In this document: positions 1 to 7,771 of the stretch, in pieces
Layout: the number at the start of each line of letters is the position of its first letter
How positions within the stretch are numbered: the stretch's first letter is position 1
Source of the DNA: JBGYPP01 sp041838515
GTDB lineage: Bacteria > Bacillota > Clostridia > Lachnospirales > Lachnospiraceae
Length of the DNA: 19,414 nucleotides
NCBI GenBank assembly: GCA_041838515.1
Contig: JBGYPP010000070.1
Span: forward strand, 1 to 19,414
Direction of reading: 5' to 3'
Position numbers and translations under genes: made by a program
Notes under the pieces: model-generated
Database searches by the model: none
Told to the model about the DNA's origin: nothing
Seen by the model: only the letters and a program-made list of their open reading frames with translations

Positions 1-94
1 CTAAAGAATTTAGAATTGATTGCAGGTTAAGAATAGTGTTATGAAAAAAGTTCACGTTTAATTTGTACTTTTTCTTGACAGAGTACCACTTCCG

Positions 95-228
95 TTTCTT
101 CCGTTTCTTCGTTTCTTCCGCTTCTTTCGTTTCTTTCGTTTTTTCCGTTTCTTCGTTTCTTCCGTTTCTTCCGTTTCTTTCGTTTCTTTCGTTTCTTCCT
201 TATTTTTTCGTTTCTTCCGTTTCTTTCG
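95..228. repeat. short tandem repeat, about 9-bp unit, pyrimidine-rich on plus strand
   Basis: About 15 back-to-back units of TTTCTTCCG or TTTCTTTCG run from 95 to 228. Most are 9 bp; units at 104-111 and 148-155 are 8 bp and one at 201-210 is 10 bp. The plus strand is almost entirely pyrimidine except for one G per unit, so the minus strand is a GA-rich purine tract. The off-length units break every reading frame, which argues against a coding array. Slipped-strand expansion is the likely origin. Confidence 0.85.
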
Positions 229-422
229 CATCTTTCTCTTCTTGCTCTTTTTACTTTTCTTGCGTTTCTTTCTCTTCTTGCTCTTTTTACTTTTCTTGCG
301 TTTCTTTCTCTTCTTGCTCTTTTATTTTTCTTGCGTTTCCTTCTCTTCTTGCTCTTTTTACTTTTCTTGCGTTTCTTTCTCTTCTTGCTCTTTTATTTTT
401 CTTGCGTTTCTTTCTCTTCTTG
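229..422. repeat. tandem repeat of 36/35-bp units
   Basis: Five near-identical units occur at 229-264, 265-300, 301-335, 336-371 and 372-406, with a partial sixth to about 422. Units 1, 2 and 4 are 36 bp and share a TTTTTACTTTTC core. Units 3 and 5 are 35 bp with TTTTATTTTTC instead. Each carries CTTCTTGCTC and ends in CTTGCG. On the minus strand one frame of a 36-bp unit reads RKKSKKSKKRKK, but the 35-bp units shift the frame. The units abut directly with no spacers, so this is not a CRISPR array. Confidence 0.85.
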
Positions 423-621
423 TGTTTCTTACGCTCCTTGCTCTCCTTCCCCCGTTACTCTCCTTATGCTCCCATTTCCTCAACCGCCTCTCCCTTTTCT
501 CTCCCTCTGATTTGCCTCCCTCCTTGTCTATGTGTGTATCATACCCCCGCTTTGTGTCCATTTTTTGTTCAAGCTGTGAATAAACTGTGGTTTTCCTGTG
601 ATGAAATTGTGTTCTTTGGCA

Positions 622-643
622 TAAAAAAAGCCCGAACCGGGCT
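622..643 (-). terminator. intrinsic terminator of the late flagellar operon
   Basis: On the minus strand AGCCCG and CGGGCT (643 to 629) form a 6-bp stem with a 3-nt loop, followed directly by seven T residues (629-623). It lies about 30 nt past the stop of the FliT-like gene and is the first good terminator downstream of flgM. It probably ends the operon. Confidence 0.8.
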
Positions 644-673
644 GTCTAGCCTGATCCGGGCCTTTCCTAGCTC

Positions 674-1147
674 TTATTTTTTACTGTCTACAAAGATGGA
701 ATCCCTTCCCGCCTGCCTGTGCATATTGCGGTAATAATCGTATGCCGCCTGGGAACCCCGCCGGTTTTGCCCCACCTCCCGCCTCTCCTTGGCGAAAAAT
801 GCCTCCAGCGCCGCCTTGTTCTTCTGTTCCAAGGCCTGTATCTCCATACTCTTTTCCATAATGCGGCTGATGGAGGCCTGCAAATCAGCCACGGCCGCCT
901 TATAGGGCACAGGATTGGCCTCCAGCTCACTCTTGATGCGGCCATAAAGGCTTTCAAAACCCTGATCCAGCTTGGTCAATTCGCCTATCAGCCCATCCTT
1001 CTGTTCCACCAGAGCGTCAAAGGCCTCCAAATCCATACTGTCTGCCTGCAGCGCTTCGGCCTGCTCCCGGCTCAAATCCCCCAGGATTTCCAAGAGCGCC
1101 TCTTTTTGCGCCAAGGACTGGGCCAGAGCCTCCAGATAGCTATGCAT
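674..1147 (-). CDS. FliT-like flagellar export chaperone
   Basis: A 157-residue, highly charged protein predicted to be almost wholly helical, with heptad-like Leu/Ala patterns throughout. I see no catalytic motif or membrane segment. Its place directly after fliD and fliS is that of FliT, the cytoplasmic chaperone that holds the filament cap protein FliD until export. Sequence similarity to FliT is weak by eye, so the name rests mainly on position, size and helical character; a second FlgN-like chaperone is the alternative. The ATG at 1147 has GGAGG five bases upstream and lies within the end of fliS (8-bp overlap), implying coupled translation. It is the last gene before the operon terminator. 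Confidence 0.65.
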   Translation of the reverse strand: MHSYLEALAQSLAQKEALLEILGDLSREQAEALQADSMDLEAFDALVEQKDGLIGELTKLDQGFESLYGRIKSELEANPVPYKAAVADLQASISRIMEKSMEIQALEQKNKAALEAFFAKERREVGQNRRGSQAAYDYYRNMHRQAGRDSIFVDSKK

Positions 1148-1532
1148 TGCCGCCTCCTTGATTTTTCACCGCTTTCAGCACTTCTTTCCAATTATCCCTA
1201 ACAGAGCGGAAATGCCCCACCACCTCTTCCAGTATCTCCATGTCCTTGGTCATATTGGCCTCTACCAGCCTCCTGTCCAAATAGACATATATGCGCTCAA
1301 AATCCTGCGCCACCGGATACTGCATATCCAGGGTTTCCCGCAGATACTGCAATATGTTCTCCATCTTGACTATATTGGCATGAGCTTTGGGTATGTCCTT
1401 CTTTTCCAGCGCCACCAAGGCGATATTGCCAAATTTGACCGCCCCCTCATAGAGCATCAGGGTCAGCTCACCCTTGCTGGCAGACATCACCTTGCTGTTA
1501 TTATACTGCGCATACGCATTGGGTATAGCCAT
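1140..1532 (-). CDS. fliS: flagellar protein FliS, flagellin export chaperone
   Basis: A 130-residue protein starting MAIPNAYAQYNNSKV, the usual FliS opening (xxxAYxxYxxxxV), followed by the family pattern SASKGELTLMLYEGAVKF and a helical bundle. FliS binds the C-terminal helices of unpolymerised flagellin in the cytoplasm, preventing premature assembly and helping export. The length matches the family. An in-frame ATG at 1556 would add eight residues but has no ribosome binding site; the ATG at 1532 has GGGAG/AAGGA just upstream and begins exactly at the conserved N-terminus, so I chose it. It lies between fliD and the FliT-like gene, the common Gram-positive order. Confidence 0.93.
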   Translation of the reverse strand: MAIPNAYAQYNNSKVMSASKGELTLMLYEGAVKFGNIALVALEKKDIPKAHANIVKMENILQYLRETLDMQYPVAQDFERIYVYLDRRLVEANMTKDMEILEEVVGHFRSVRDNWKEVLKAVKNQGGGNA

Positions 1533-1559
1533 ATCCTTCTCCCATCCCCCCAGCATTAA

Positions 1560-3068
1560 TTATTGCAAACCGCCCAGCAGGCCGGAAATGGCGCTGGTAG
1601 AGCTCTGCAGCTGCGCCATAGCTTTCTCCATAGCGGCGAATTTCTTGTACCACTTGTCCTCGTATTCGGCCAACTTTTTCTCCTGCTCGGCTATCTTTGC
1701 CTTGTAATCATTCAGCTCCGTCTGCATGGTCTTGTCGTCATACAAGCTGAGCTTGGAGCGGTACGCACTGGAGGACATGGCCTTATCCATGGAGGTGTAG
1801 AGGCTCTTGCCCAACTCATTGAAGAAGTCCATCACCTTCTCCGGATCCTGGTCCAGCATGGAGCGTAGCTTCTCCGGTATGCCCGTGGCCTGGCTGTCCT
1901 CATTATCCCCGCCTATGTGGTAGGCATTGCGCTCGTTGGCCTTGGCCACGCTGTACTGCGCCGTTTCTATGCCAAAATCCCGCAGGCTCAGCTTCTCCCC
2001 TTTGATGGTATAGCTGGCGGACATGGCCTCCTGCATCAGATTGGATGCGGAACGCACATTTTCATCCCGGCGCAGCAGGGAATCCTTGATCTTCTTCTCC
2101 CAAGCCTCCACCTCTTTTTCCGACATGCTCTCCTTCTGCTCATCGGTCAGAGGATCCATGCTGCGCGCGCTCTCTGCATTGTAGCGCTTGTCCAGCTCGT
2201 TGATCACCTCATTGTAATCCTTGATAAAGCTCTGAATGGACTTGTATATGCTGTCCGTATCCCTCTTGACAGTAATCGTGGCGCTTTCCGCCATCACGGC
2301 ATTGGCCGAAATGGACAGGCCATTGATGGAGAACTCATTGCTCTTGGAGGTAAACTCCGCACCGTTGAGGGTCAGTCTGGCATCCTGCCCCTTGATATAG
2401 GTCAGCCCGGCCTGGCCCGTGCCGCTTGCGCTGTCATACTGCAGACCCAGGGCTTGCAGAGCGGCCAGTCCGTCGGCATCCGAAGCCGTCAGCTGGAAAT
2501 CCCCGCCGGCGCCGGACTCCTTGGCGGAAAGAAAGAAACGCTTGTTCCCCTCGTCAAAATTGGCGTTCAAACCGGCTGCCCGCAGGCTGGACACCAAAGA
2601 GGATACGGTGCTGTCTGCCTTAATTTCTATCTGGGTGGCTGTGCCTCCCACATGCAGGGAGAGGGTGGTTCCCGCCGTCAGACCCAGATCCGACACCAAA
2701 TTGGTGCTGCCCTGCACATTAGAGGACAACTTGGCACCGGTCATATAAGCCGTCTGGGCCAGCTGCTCCACCTTTACAGTCTGATTGCCTACAGGCGCGC
2801 TGTTCTGGGCGCTGGCACTGACCGCCGTGCTGGTGCTGGACACCTTATTGGCCAAAAACGTACCCTGATACCGCATATTGCTCAGGGAACCGCTGTGGAA
2901 TTTGACCACCTTTGCATTCAATTCTTTCCAGGCATCCTGCTTCCACTCCAAACGGGTCTTGGAATTGGTGGTCTTTTGCATCTTTGCCCTGCGGGCATCC
3001 ACCAGCTGTTTTACCAAGGCCTCGGTATCCATACCCGATACCAGTCCTGTCAATCTTGAGATTGCCAT
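1560..3068 (-). CDS. fliD: flagellar filament cap protein FliD (hook-associated protein 2)
   Basis: 502 residues. The N-terminus reads RLTGLVSGMDTEALVKQLVD, the diagnostic FliD opening, and continues into the N-terminal domain to about residue 110. The centre is a variable Ala/Ser/Thr/Gly-rich region. The C-terminal domain (about 250-490) includes a charged coiled coil near 430-470 and ends in the usual Ser/Leu/Gly-rich tail. FliD forms the cap at the filament tip and promotes flagellin folding after export. The length is typical. AAGGAGG sits six bases before the ATG. It follows flaG by 11 nt and precedes its probable chaperones, FliS and the FliT-like protein. Confidence 0.96.
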   Translation of the reverse strand: MAISRLTGLVSGMDTEALVKQLVDARRAKMQKTTNSKTRLEWKQDAWKELNAKVVKFHSGSLSNMRYQGTFLANKVSSTSTAVSASAQNSAPVGNQTVKVEQLAQTAYMTGAKLSSNVQGSTNLVSDLGLTAGTTLSLHVGGTATQIEIKADSTVSSLVSSLRAAGLNANFDEGNKRFFLSAKESGAGGDFQLTASDADGLAALQALGLQYDSASGTGQAGLTYIKGQDARLTLNGAEFTSKSNEFSINGLSISANAVMAESATITVKRDTDSIYKSIQSFIKDYNEVINELDKRYNAESARSMDPLTDEQKESMSEKEVEAWEKKIKDSLLRRDENVRSASNLMQEAMSASYTIKGEKLSLRDFGIETAQYSVAKANERNAYHIGGDNEDSQATGIPEKLRSMLDQDPEKVMDFFNELGKSLYTSMDKAMSSSAYRSKLSLYDDKTMQTELNDYKAKIAEQEKKLAEYEDKWYKKFAAMEKAMAQLQSSTSAISGLLGGLQ

Positions 3069-3079
3069 ATTCCGCCTCC

Positions 3080-3607
3080 TTATCTCTTCTCATCCACCAT
3101 CAGACCGGCCATTTCCCAGATCTTGGATATCATATCCAGGGTCTTTTCGGGAGGCAGCTCCTTGATGACCTTCTTGGTTTCGCGGTCCACAATCTTGATC
3201 ATCACCCTATTGGTTTCCTCATGAATGCCAAATATGGCGTTGGAATGGCTGAGCATTTTTTTATTAAACTGCTCCACAGCCTTGCGTATCTGCTCATTGC
3301 CCGTGTCCTCAGCCGTCTCCGGCACATAGACATCCTGGCTCACCGGCTCCGGGGCCGCCTCATGCGCCCTCTCCAAGGCCTTGGAATTGACTGCCGCCTG
3401 GGGCTGGGCAATGGATGCCCGTCCAGGATCCTGGCTCTTGGCCTTGGAGGAGGAATTGCCTCCTGCGCTGGCCACAGGCGCAGGCGAAGGCTGGCTGCCT
3501 GCATGATTGCTGCCGCCTCCTGCCGGCGCACTGGGCGCCTCTACAGCCACAGACTTGGGCTGGGCTGCCGGCTGTATATTTCTGATGCTGCTCACTCCTT
3601 TTATCAT
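3080..3607 (-). CDS. flaG: FlaG family flagellar protein with a disordered N-terminus
   Basis: 175 residues. Only the last 65 or so match FlaG: helical AVEQFNKKMLSHSN, then IHEETNRVMIKIVDRETKKV and IKELPPEKTLDMISKIWEMA. The first 100 residues are rich in Ala, Pro, Ser, Gly and Gln and look unstructured, making this longer than B. subtilis FlaG. FlaG is associated with filament length and assembly; its mechanism is not settled. A GTG at 3616 is in frame, but GGGAGG is correctly spaced from the ATG at 3607, which I prefer. It sits between csrA and fliD, as in many Firmicutes late clusters. Confidence 0.88.
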   Translation of the reverse strand: MIKGVSSIRNIQPAAQPKSVAVEAPSAPAGGGSNHAGSQPSPAPVASAGGNSSSKAKSQDPGRASIAQPQAAVNSKALERAHEAAPEPVSQDVYVPETAEDTGNEQIRKAVEQFNKKMLSHSNAIFGIHEETNRVMIKIVDRETKKVIKELPPEKTLDMISKIWEMAGLMVDEKR

Positions 3608-3638
3608 TTGTTCCACCTCCCTGTGTATGATAAAAAAA

Positions 3639-3854
3639 TCAAAACAGCCCCTTGGCGGCCTCCATGCCTGCCAAATCCAAGGCTTGTTTGTTGGATTCCT
3701 GAATCTGCGTATAGACCTCTTTGCGGTATATGGGCAGCTGCTTGGGGGCGCGTATGCCCAATTTGACCTGATCCCCCTTGATCTCCAGCACCTGCACCTC
3801 TATATCGTTGCCCAGCACCAGGGCCTCTCCCTTCTTGCGGGTCAATGCCAGCAT
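3639..3854 (-). CDS. csrA: translational regulator CsrA
   Basis: 71 residues, close to the usual size. The opening MLALTRKKGEALVLGNDIEV and the centre VLEIKGDQVKLGIRAPKQLP are textbook CsrA, including the first-strand Arg and the GIRAP segment that form the RNA-binding surface of the dimer. CsrA binds GGA-containing leaders and blocks ribosome access; in Gram-positive flagellar systems its main target is the flagellin mRNA. Its ATG follows the fliW stop by one base, with AAGGAGG inside the fliW end, so the two are translationally linked. The stop is followed by a run of seven T residues but no convincing stem. Confidence 0.97.
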   Translation of the reverse strand: MLALTRKKGEALVLGNDIEVQVLEIKGDQVKLGIRAPKQLPIYRKEVYTQIQESNKQALDLAGMEAAKGLF

Positions 3855-3855
3855 A

Positions 3856-4308
3856 TTACCCCTCCTTCCTCGCCTTTAGCTTGTCATAAATGGGATAACG
3901 CACGGGATACTCCTCCCCCTCCACGATCAGCTGGCAGCCCTTACAGCTCAGACTGTTGATAATAATGGGGCCTTGCAAATTTACAGACATCTTGGTCAGA
4001 TCCTCCGGCATGGACACAGTCACCAAAACCAGCAAATTCTCCTGATCCAATGCTCCCAAGGACTCCAGGCGGCTGTCCTCCACCACCGGGTCATAGTCCT
4101 CCCGCACCAACAGAGGATTGATGACCGGCAGCGCAAAATCCGGATCCTCCAGGGACTGTAGCCAACGCAGTATGACCGTTTCCTGCTCCATATCGTGCAA
4201 CAGTGCGAAGCGGCGCAGCTCAGGATATCCTATTATTCCCTGTGCAAAGGTCAGCACCTTGTCGTCATCTATTATTATATCACCAAATACTCTGGTTTTC
4301 GCCTCCAT
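3856..4308 (-). CDS. fliW: flagellar assembly factor FliW, CsrA antagonist
   Basis: 150 residues, near the family norm. Conserved FliW stretches are visible: FTFxxGIxGYPELRRFAL-type (here LTFAQGIIGYPELRRFALL), the central LQSLEDPDFALPVINPLL, and LQGPIIIN near the C-terminus. In B. subtilis FliW binds either flagellin or CsrA. When flagellin is exported, FliW is freed to inhibit CsrA and flagellin translation rises. The immediate fliW-csrA pairing supports that role here. The ATG at 4308 has GGGAGGG four to five bases upstream. It starts 11 nt after flgL. Confidence 0.95.
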   Translation of the reverse strand: MEAKTRVFGDIIIDDDKVLTFAQGIIGYPELRRFALLHDMEQETVILRWLQSLEDPDFALPVINPLLVREDYDPVVEDSRLESLGALDQENLLVLVTVSMPEDLTKMSVNLQGPIIINSLSCKGCQLIVEGEEYPVRYPIYDKLKARKEG

Positions 4309-4319
4309 AGGCCCTCCCG

Positions 4320-5828
4320 CTAAATATAATCCAACAGTGTGCGCTTCACCAATTTGCCCGTGGCCATCAGGGAGGCCTCATAGGACACATCCGCCGCCTT
4401 GAAGCGTATGGCTGCCTCCGTCATATCCACATCCTCGTTGTCGCTGGCCAAGGTTTCAAAAGTGGTCTTTTGCTCCTGGGAGCGGTTCTTGATCAGCTCC
4501 AGCTTGGAACCCCGGTTGCCGCAGGCAGTCTGCGCCAGCGCCGCCGCATTGAGGTGGTTTTTCATCTTAGTCATGCCGCGCTCCAGACCCCTCTGCAATT
4601 CTTCCCTCTCCAGAGTAAGAGCCTTATTGATGGCATCCAGCTGCTTCTCCAGCAGGCCGGAGTTTGCCAGATCCGTCTGCTTCCAGCGGGTGATATCAGC
4701 CTTGATACCCTCCAGCTTTTGCACAGCCTCCAGTCTGGCGATCAGATCCTGCGCATCCCGGCTGATGGCGTGGCTAAAGCACTCATCCGCAGTGGAATTG
4801 ACCCTTATGGTCTGGTTGAAGCCCACATCATACTCTATGGCCTGCCTCTCCTTGGAACTGTCGGCCAGATACTCGGCATTGTAGATGGTGCCGCCGGCCT
4901 CACAGGCAAAATAATGCTCCGGCCGCAAATCCGTGCCCACCCAGCTCTCCTTCTTGTAGGCCACACGCACCTCCGCCTCATTGACAGCCGGCGTGGAGGG
5001 ATTGTCTGTGGCCTGAGATATGGCGTTGTACACTGTATCCGAGAGGAGCAGCTCGCCGGTCTCCGGTATGAATACCACATCTCCGGCCGCGCCGGCGGCC
5101 ATCTGCTGATAGGGGTCGGGATTGGCGTTTTTGGATATAACATTGGCTGTCCAGCTGCCGCCCCCCATGATATTTACCGTGGGCGCATACGCGCTGTCGC
5201 AGTTGGCATAAGCCAGACGTATCCTGTGCACGGTATAGGAGCTGACATCCTGTTCCACCACCGGAGTAGCAGCATAATTGCCCTCATTCAGCGTTTCCAC
5301 TCCGCCGCCGTCCACCTTGGTCACATTCTCCAAGGCCGATTTGCCCAGCTGCTCAGTAATGGTATAAGAGAGGGTCTGGGCCTTGCCAAAGCTCAAAGGT
5401 ATGTTGGTGCGGTATCCAGTAAAGAGATACCTTCCGGCATAATCCGCATCCCCCGTGGTATACACCTCATCCGCCCTGCCCCGCAAGCCGGAGAGTATAG
5501 CTGCGCGGTCGGAACTGGTATTTGGTCCGTTGGCCCCCTTTTCACAGAGCTTGTACATATCCTCCAGCACATCCGTAAGGCTGTTCAGGGCCGAGTCCGT
5601 GGCATCCAACCAACTCTCCCCATCCCGCATGTTTTTCTCATAATACTGAGTGATCTCGGTCACATTGCCCCGCAGCCTCAGCGCGCGTATGGCTATGACC
5701 GGATCCTGGGAAGGACGGCTGATTTTTTTGCGTGTTTCCAACTGTGTGGACAGCTTGTCCTGCAGTATCTTATTGGTATTGACATTGGACAGGCTGTTGT
5801 TCTGCATGATTTTATTGGTTATGCGCAC
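4320..5828 (-). CDS. flgL: hook-filament junction protein FlgL (HAP3), enlarged
   Basis: 502 residues, well above the roughly 300 of classic FlgL. The N-terminal 150 residues follow the flagellin/FlgL helical pattern: MRITNKIMQNNSLSNVN, KKISRPSQDP, and DADYAGRYLFTGYRTNIPLS. The C-terminal helix DMTEAAIRFKAADVSYEASL ends in RTLLDYI. Between them is a large variable insertion (about 150-330) rich in aromatic, Gly and Thr residues, probably a surface domain. FlgL is the second of the two junction proteins linking hook to filament. The start is GTG at 5828 with AAAGGA seven bases upstream. It begins 13 nt after the second flgK. A flagellin is unlikely because of the position beside flgK. Confidence 0.92.
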   Translation of the reverse strand: MRITNKIMQNNSLSNVNTNKILQDKLSTQLETRKKISRPSQDPVIAIRALRLRGNVTEITQYYEKNMRDGESWLDATDSALNSLTDVLEDMYKLCEKGANGPNTSSDRAAILSGLRGRADEVYTTGDADYAGRYLFTGYRTNIPLSFGKAQTLSYTITEQLGKSALENVTKVDGGGVETLNEGNYAATPVVEQDVSSYTVHRIRLAYANCDSAYAPTVNIMGGGSWTANVISKNANPDPYQQMAAGAAGDVVFIPETGELLLSDTVYNAISQATDNPSTPAVNEAEVRVAYKKESWVGTDLRPEHYFACEAGGTIYNAEYLADSSKERQAIEYDVGFNQTIRVNSTADECFSHAISRDAQDLIARLEAVQKLEGIKADITRWKQTDLANSGLLEKQLDAINKALTLEREELQRGLERGMTKMKNHLNAAALAQTACGNRGSKLELIKNRSQEQKTTFETLASDNEDVDMTEAAIRFKAADVSYEASLMATGKLVKRTLLDYI

Positions 5829-5841
5829 GGATCCATCCTTT

Positions 5842-7743
5842 CTATACGCCGGTTTCCAGGATCAGGCGGTCGTATATCTCCGTCAAGGTTTGTATCATCT
5901 TACTGGCCAGATTGTATCCTCTTTGGTATTTGACCAAATTCAACGTTTCCTCATCGGAGTCCACGCCGGATACGCTTATCCTCTGGTTGTCTATGGCCTT
6001 TTCTATGCCCTGGAAAGTGCTGTGCAGGGTTTCCACCCGGTTGGAACCCAGCGCCACATCCGAGAGGACCATCTGCAAAAATTCCGAGGCGTTGCTCCCG
6101 CGGAAGCTCAGCCTGTCCTTGTCATAAAAGAGTTTCTTGAGATCCCGGATCAGATCGCTTTGCTCCTGCCCATCCTCCTTCCTAAACCTGGAGGCCAGCA
6201 GGGAGGGATCCTTCTCCAAAGCCGTCAATGTGATCAGGTTCTCCGCCGTCAAGTGGTAATAGCTGTCATCCCCATTGGCCACCGGACCTCCCGTCCCGCT
6301 CATATCAGCGGCAAAGGTGTAATCCTGGCCGGTGACCGGATTGATGGCTGAGTAGAGGTTCACACCCCTGTTGTCTATGCCGTTGTATCCCTGGGTCAGC
6401 ACCCCATTCACCCGGCCGGCAAAGACCCGGACCCACTCGTTCATCTGGGCCATGTAATAAGGTATGCCCTGAAAGGCTATGGAGGCTCCGGTTTTGGCCT
6501 CTGGCTGTTGCGCCACCAACAGGGGCAGGGAGGCATCCGAGCTGGTTGCCAGGGTAAAAGTGTATTGGTAAACCCCTCCCACCTTCTCAAAGGTCCAGTC
6601 TGTGTACTTGTACTCCTTGTTTGCCACATTGACTATGCCCTTGCCGGAGAGCTTGCTCTTGTTGAGATCCTGCAAATGCTCTGCGCTGACCTCTATAGTG
6701 ACCGTGTCGTATGCCACACCGCCCACAGTCTTAGATCCCACGCTTCTGGCCACGCCCTGGAAATTCTCCCCATTGTTGCCATCCCGCATCTCCACCAGCC
6801 CCTGGAGATATCCACCCAGAGCAGCGTTGTAGAGATAGAATTTTTGTTTCTGCTCCTTGGGCGTGCCTGTGGCCGATTCATCCCGCCAGTACACATCATA
6901 AAGACCGTCTATATCCGACTGGTTTACAGCCTCCTGATTGGTTCGAGCTATGCACTCCAGGCCGTGGAACTCGCTGCCGTCCACCAGCACCTGGCCGGCG
7001 GCTATCTTTACGATAAATCTATGCCCTCCGGTCTTTCTCTCCGGATTGTTCACATCGTATAAGGGCTGCTCTTCCGTGTCCATGTCCACGATCTTGGACA
7101 GGTCGTCCAACAGTACGGAGCGCCTATCCCTCAACTCATTGGCTCGACCGCCGCCCAGCTCTATGATATTGATCTGCTTGTTCAGCGTGGCGATCTCCCC
7201 GGCCAGGGAGTTGATCTCGTCCACCTTGAGCTTAATCTCCTGGTTGAGGTCCTTTTGCATCTTGGCCAGATTGCCATAGAGGCCGTTAAAGTATTTGGCC
7301 AAATCCCCGGCCGTGCTGACAAACTGCGCCTTTGCGCTGATATCTCCGGGATTCTTCTGCCACTCCTGCAAAGCCGTCACCGCCAGGCGGTCAAACACCG
7401 TCTTAAAGCCGGCGTTTTGGCCATTGTCCTGCACATAAGCCTCCAGCTGCTTCATATAATAATTCTTGGCCTCATATTCCCCCAGCCGGTCCCTGTTGTT
7501 CCAGAATTTGCCGTCATAGAAGAGATCCCGCACCTGCTCTATGGCCACCGTGTCCACGCCCGCGCCTATAGAACCATAGGTTTGGTGCACCCGCAGGGAT
7601 TTGGCTGCCACCTGCTTGACCTGCTGGCGGCTGTAGCCCGTGGTTTCCACATTGGCTATATTGTTATTGGTCGTATTGAGGGCTGCATTGCTGGCCAACA
7701 GGCCCTTATAAGCCACATTCAATCCAAAAAACTGAGAAGGCAT
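5842..7743 (-). CDS. flgK: hook-associated protein FlgK, second copy
   Basis: 633 residues. The N-terminal rod motif is at about 15-42 (NAALNTTNNNIANVETTGYS), followed by the long helical FlgK region with the conserved NELRDRRSVLLDDLSKIVDM near 200-220. The C-terminus SVSGVDSDEETLNLVKYQRG leads into the usual terminal helix. The central segment contains NGVLTQGYNGID and INPVTGQDYTFA, typical of canonical FlgK. FlgK is the first junction protein between hook and filament and is exported with help from FlgN. AAGGGAG is six bases before the ATG. Of the two copies this looks the more canonical and it directly precedes flgL. Confidence 0.94.
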   Translation of the reverse strand: MPSQFFGLNVAYKGLLASNAALNTTNNNIANVETTGYSRQQVKQVAAKSLRVHQTYGSIGAGVDTVAIEQVRDLFYDGKFWNNRDRLGEYEAKNYYMKQLEAYVQDNGQNAGFKTVFDRLAVTALQEWQKNPGDISAKAQFVSTAGDLAKYFNGLYGNLAKMQKDLNQEIKLKVDEINSLAGEIATLNKQINIIELGGGRANELRDRRSVLLDDLSKIVDMDTEEQPLYDVNNPERKTGGHRFIVKIAAGQVLVDGSEFHGLECIARTNQEAVNQSDIDGLYDVYWRDESATGTPKEQKQKFYLYNAALGGYLQGLVEMRDGNNGENFQGVARSVGSKTVGGVAYDTVTIEVSAEHLQDLNKSKLSGKGIVNVANKEYKYTDWTFEKVGGVYQYTFTLATSSDASLPLLVAQQPEAKTGASIAFQGIPYYMAQMNEWVRVFAGRVNGVLTQGYNGIDNRGVNLYSAINPVTGQDYTFAADMSGTGGPVANGDDSYYHLTAENLITLTALEKDPSLLASRFRKEDGQEQSDLIRDLKKLFYDKDRLSFRGSNASEFLQMVLSDVALGSNRVETLHSTFQGIEKAIDNQRISVSGVDSDEETLNLVKYQRGYNLASKMIQTLTEIYDRLILETGV

Positions 7744-7771
7744 GGTTTTCTCCCTTATCTCCGGCCAGCGC

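Larger units (their letters stand above)
1..673. other. gene-free left end with tandem repeats and an operon terminator
   Basis: I find no supportable gene here. Positions 1-94 are AT-rich, unlike the GC-rich remainder. Two plus-strand frames entering from the left edge close quickly (TAA at 28-30, TGA at 42-44), so a gene tail could end here, but nothing is recognisable. Positions 95-422 are tandem repeats. Positions 423-560 remain pyrimidine-rich on the plus strand without a clear repeat. The terminator of the flagellar operon is at 622-643. Reading frames across the repeats have no ribosome binding site and encode only low-complexity peptides. Confidence 0.6.

Noticed and set aside
1..199. 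Minus-strand frame open from 199 to the left edge, ending in a non-repetitive AT-rich stretch
   Set aside because: The only start in the non-repeat part is a GTG at 55 without a ribosome binding site, and the repeat upstream is closed by TAA at 202-200. Sequence beyond the left edge would be needed.
229..422. CRISPR-like array
   Set aside because: The units are directly adjacent with no unique spacers and are low-complexity, so this is a plain tandem repeat.
358..561. Minus-strand frame encoding a 67-residue Arg/Lys/Glu-rich peptide
   Set aside because: No ribosome binding site at its ATG, low-complexity content and repeat units of uneven length; it looks like a by-product of the purine-rich strand.
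63..734. A 223-codon plus-strand open frame rich in Phe, Ser and Leu
   Set aside because: It is the translation of the pyrimidine repeat, has no ribosome binding site, and runs through the flagellar terminator into the FliT-like gene on the other strand.
1533..1556. Upstream ATG for fliS at 1556
   Set aside because: No ribosome binding site there, and the conserved FliS N-terminus begins at the ATG at 1532.
3623..3660. T-rich run after csrA as a terminator within the operon
   Set aside because: There are seven T residues but only a weak, short stem, and flaG follows with its own ribosome binding site.
4470..5933. Long open frames antisense to real genes, such as 4470-5933, 7943-9487, 16042-17607 and 17765-19159
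   Set aside because: Each lies opposite a confidently identified gene, lacks recognisable domains and is explained by the GC-rich codon pattern of the true strand.
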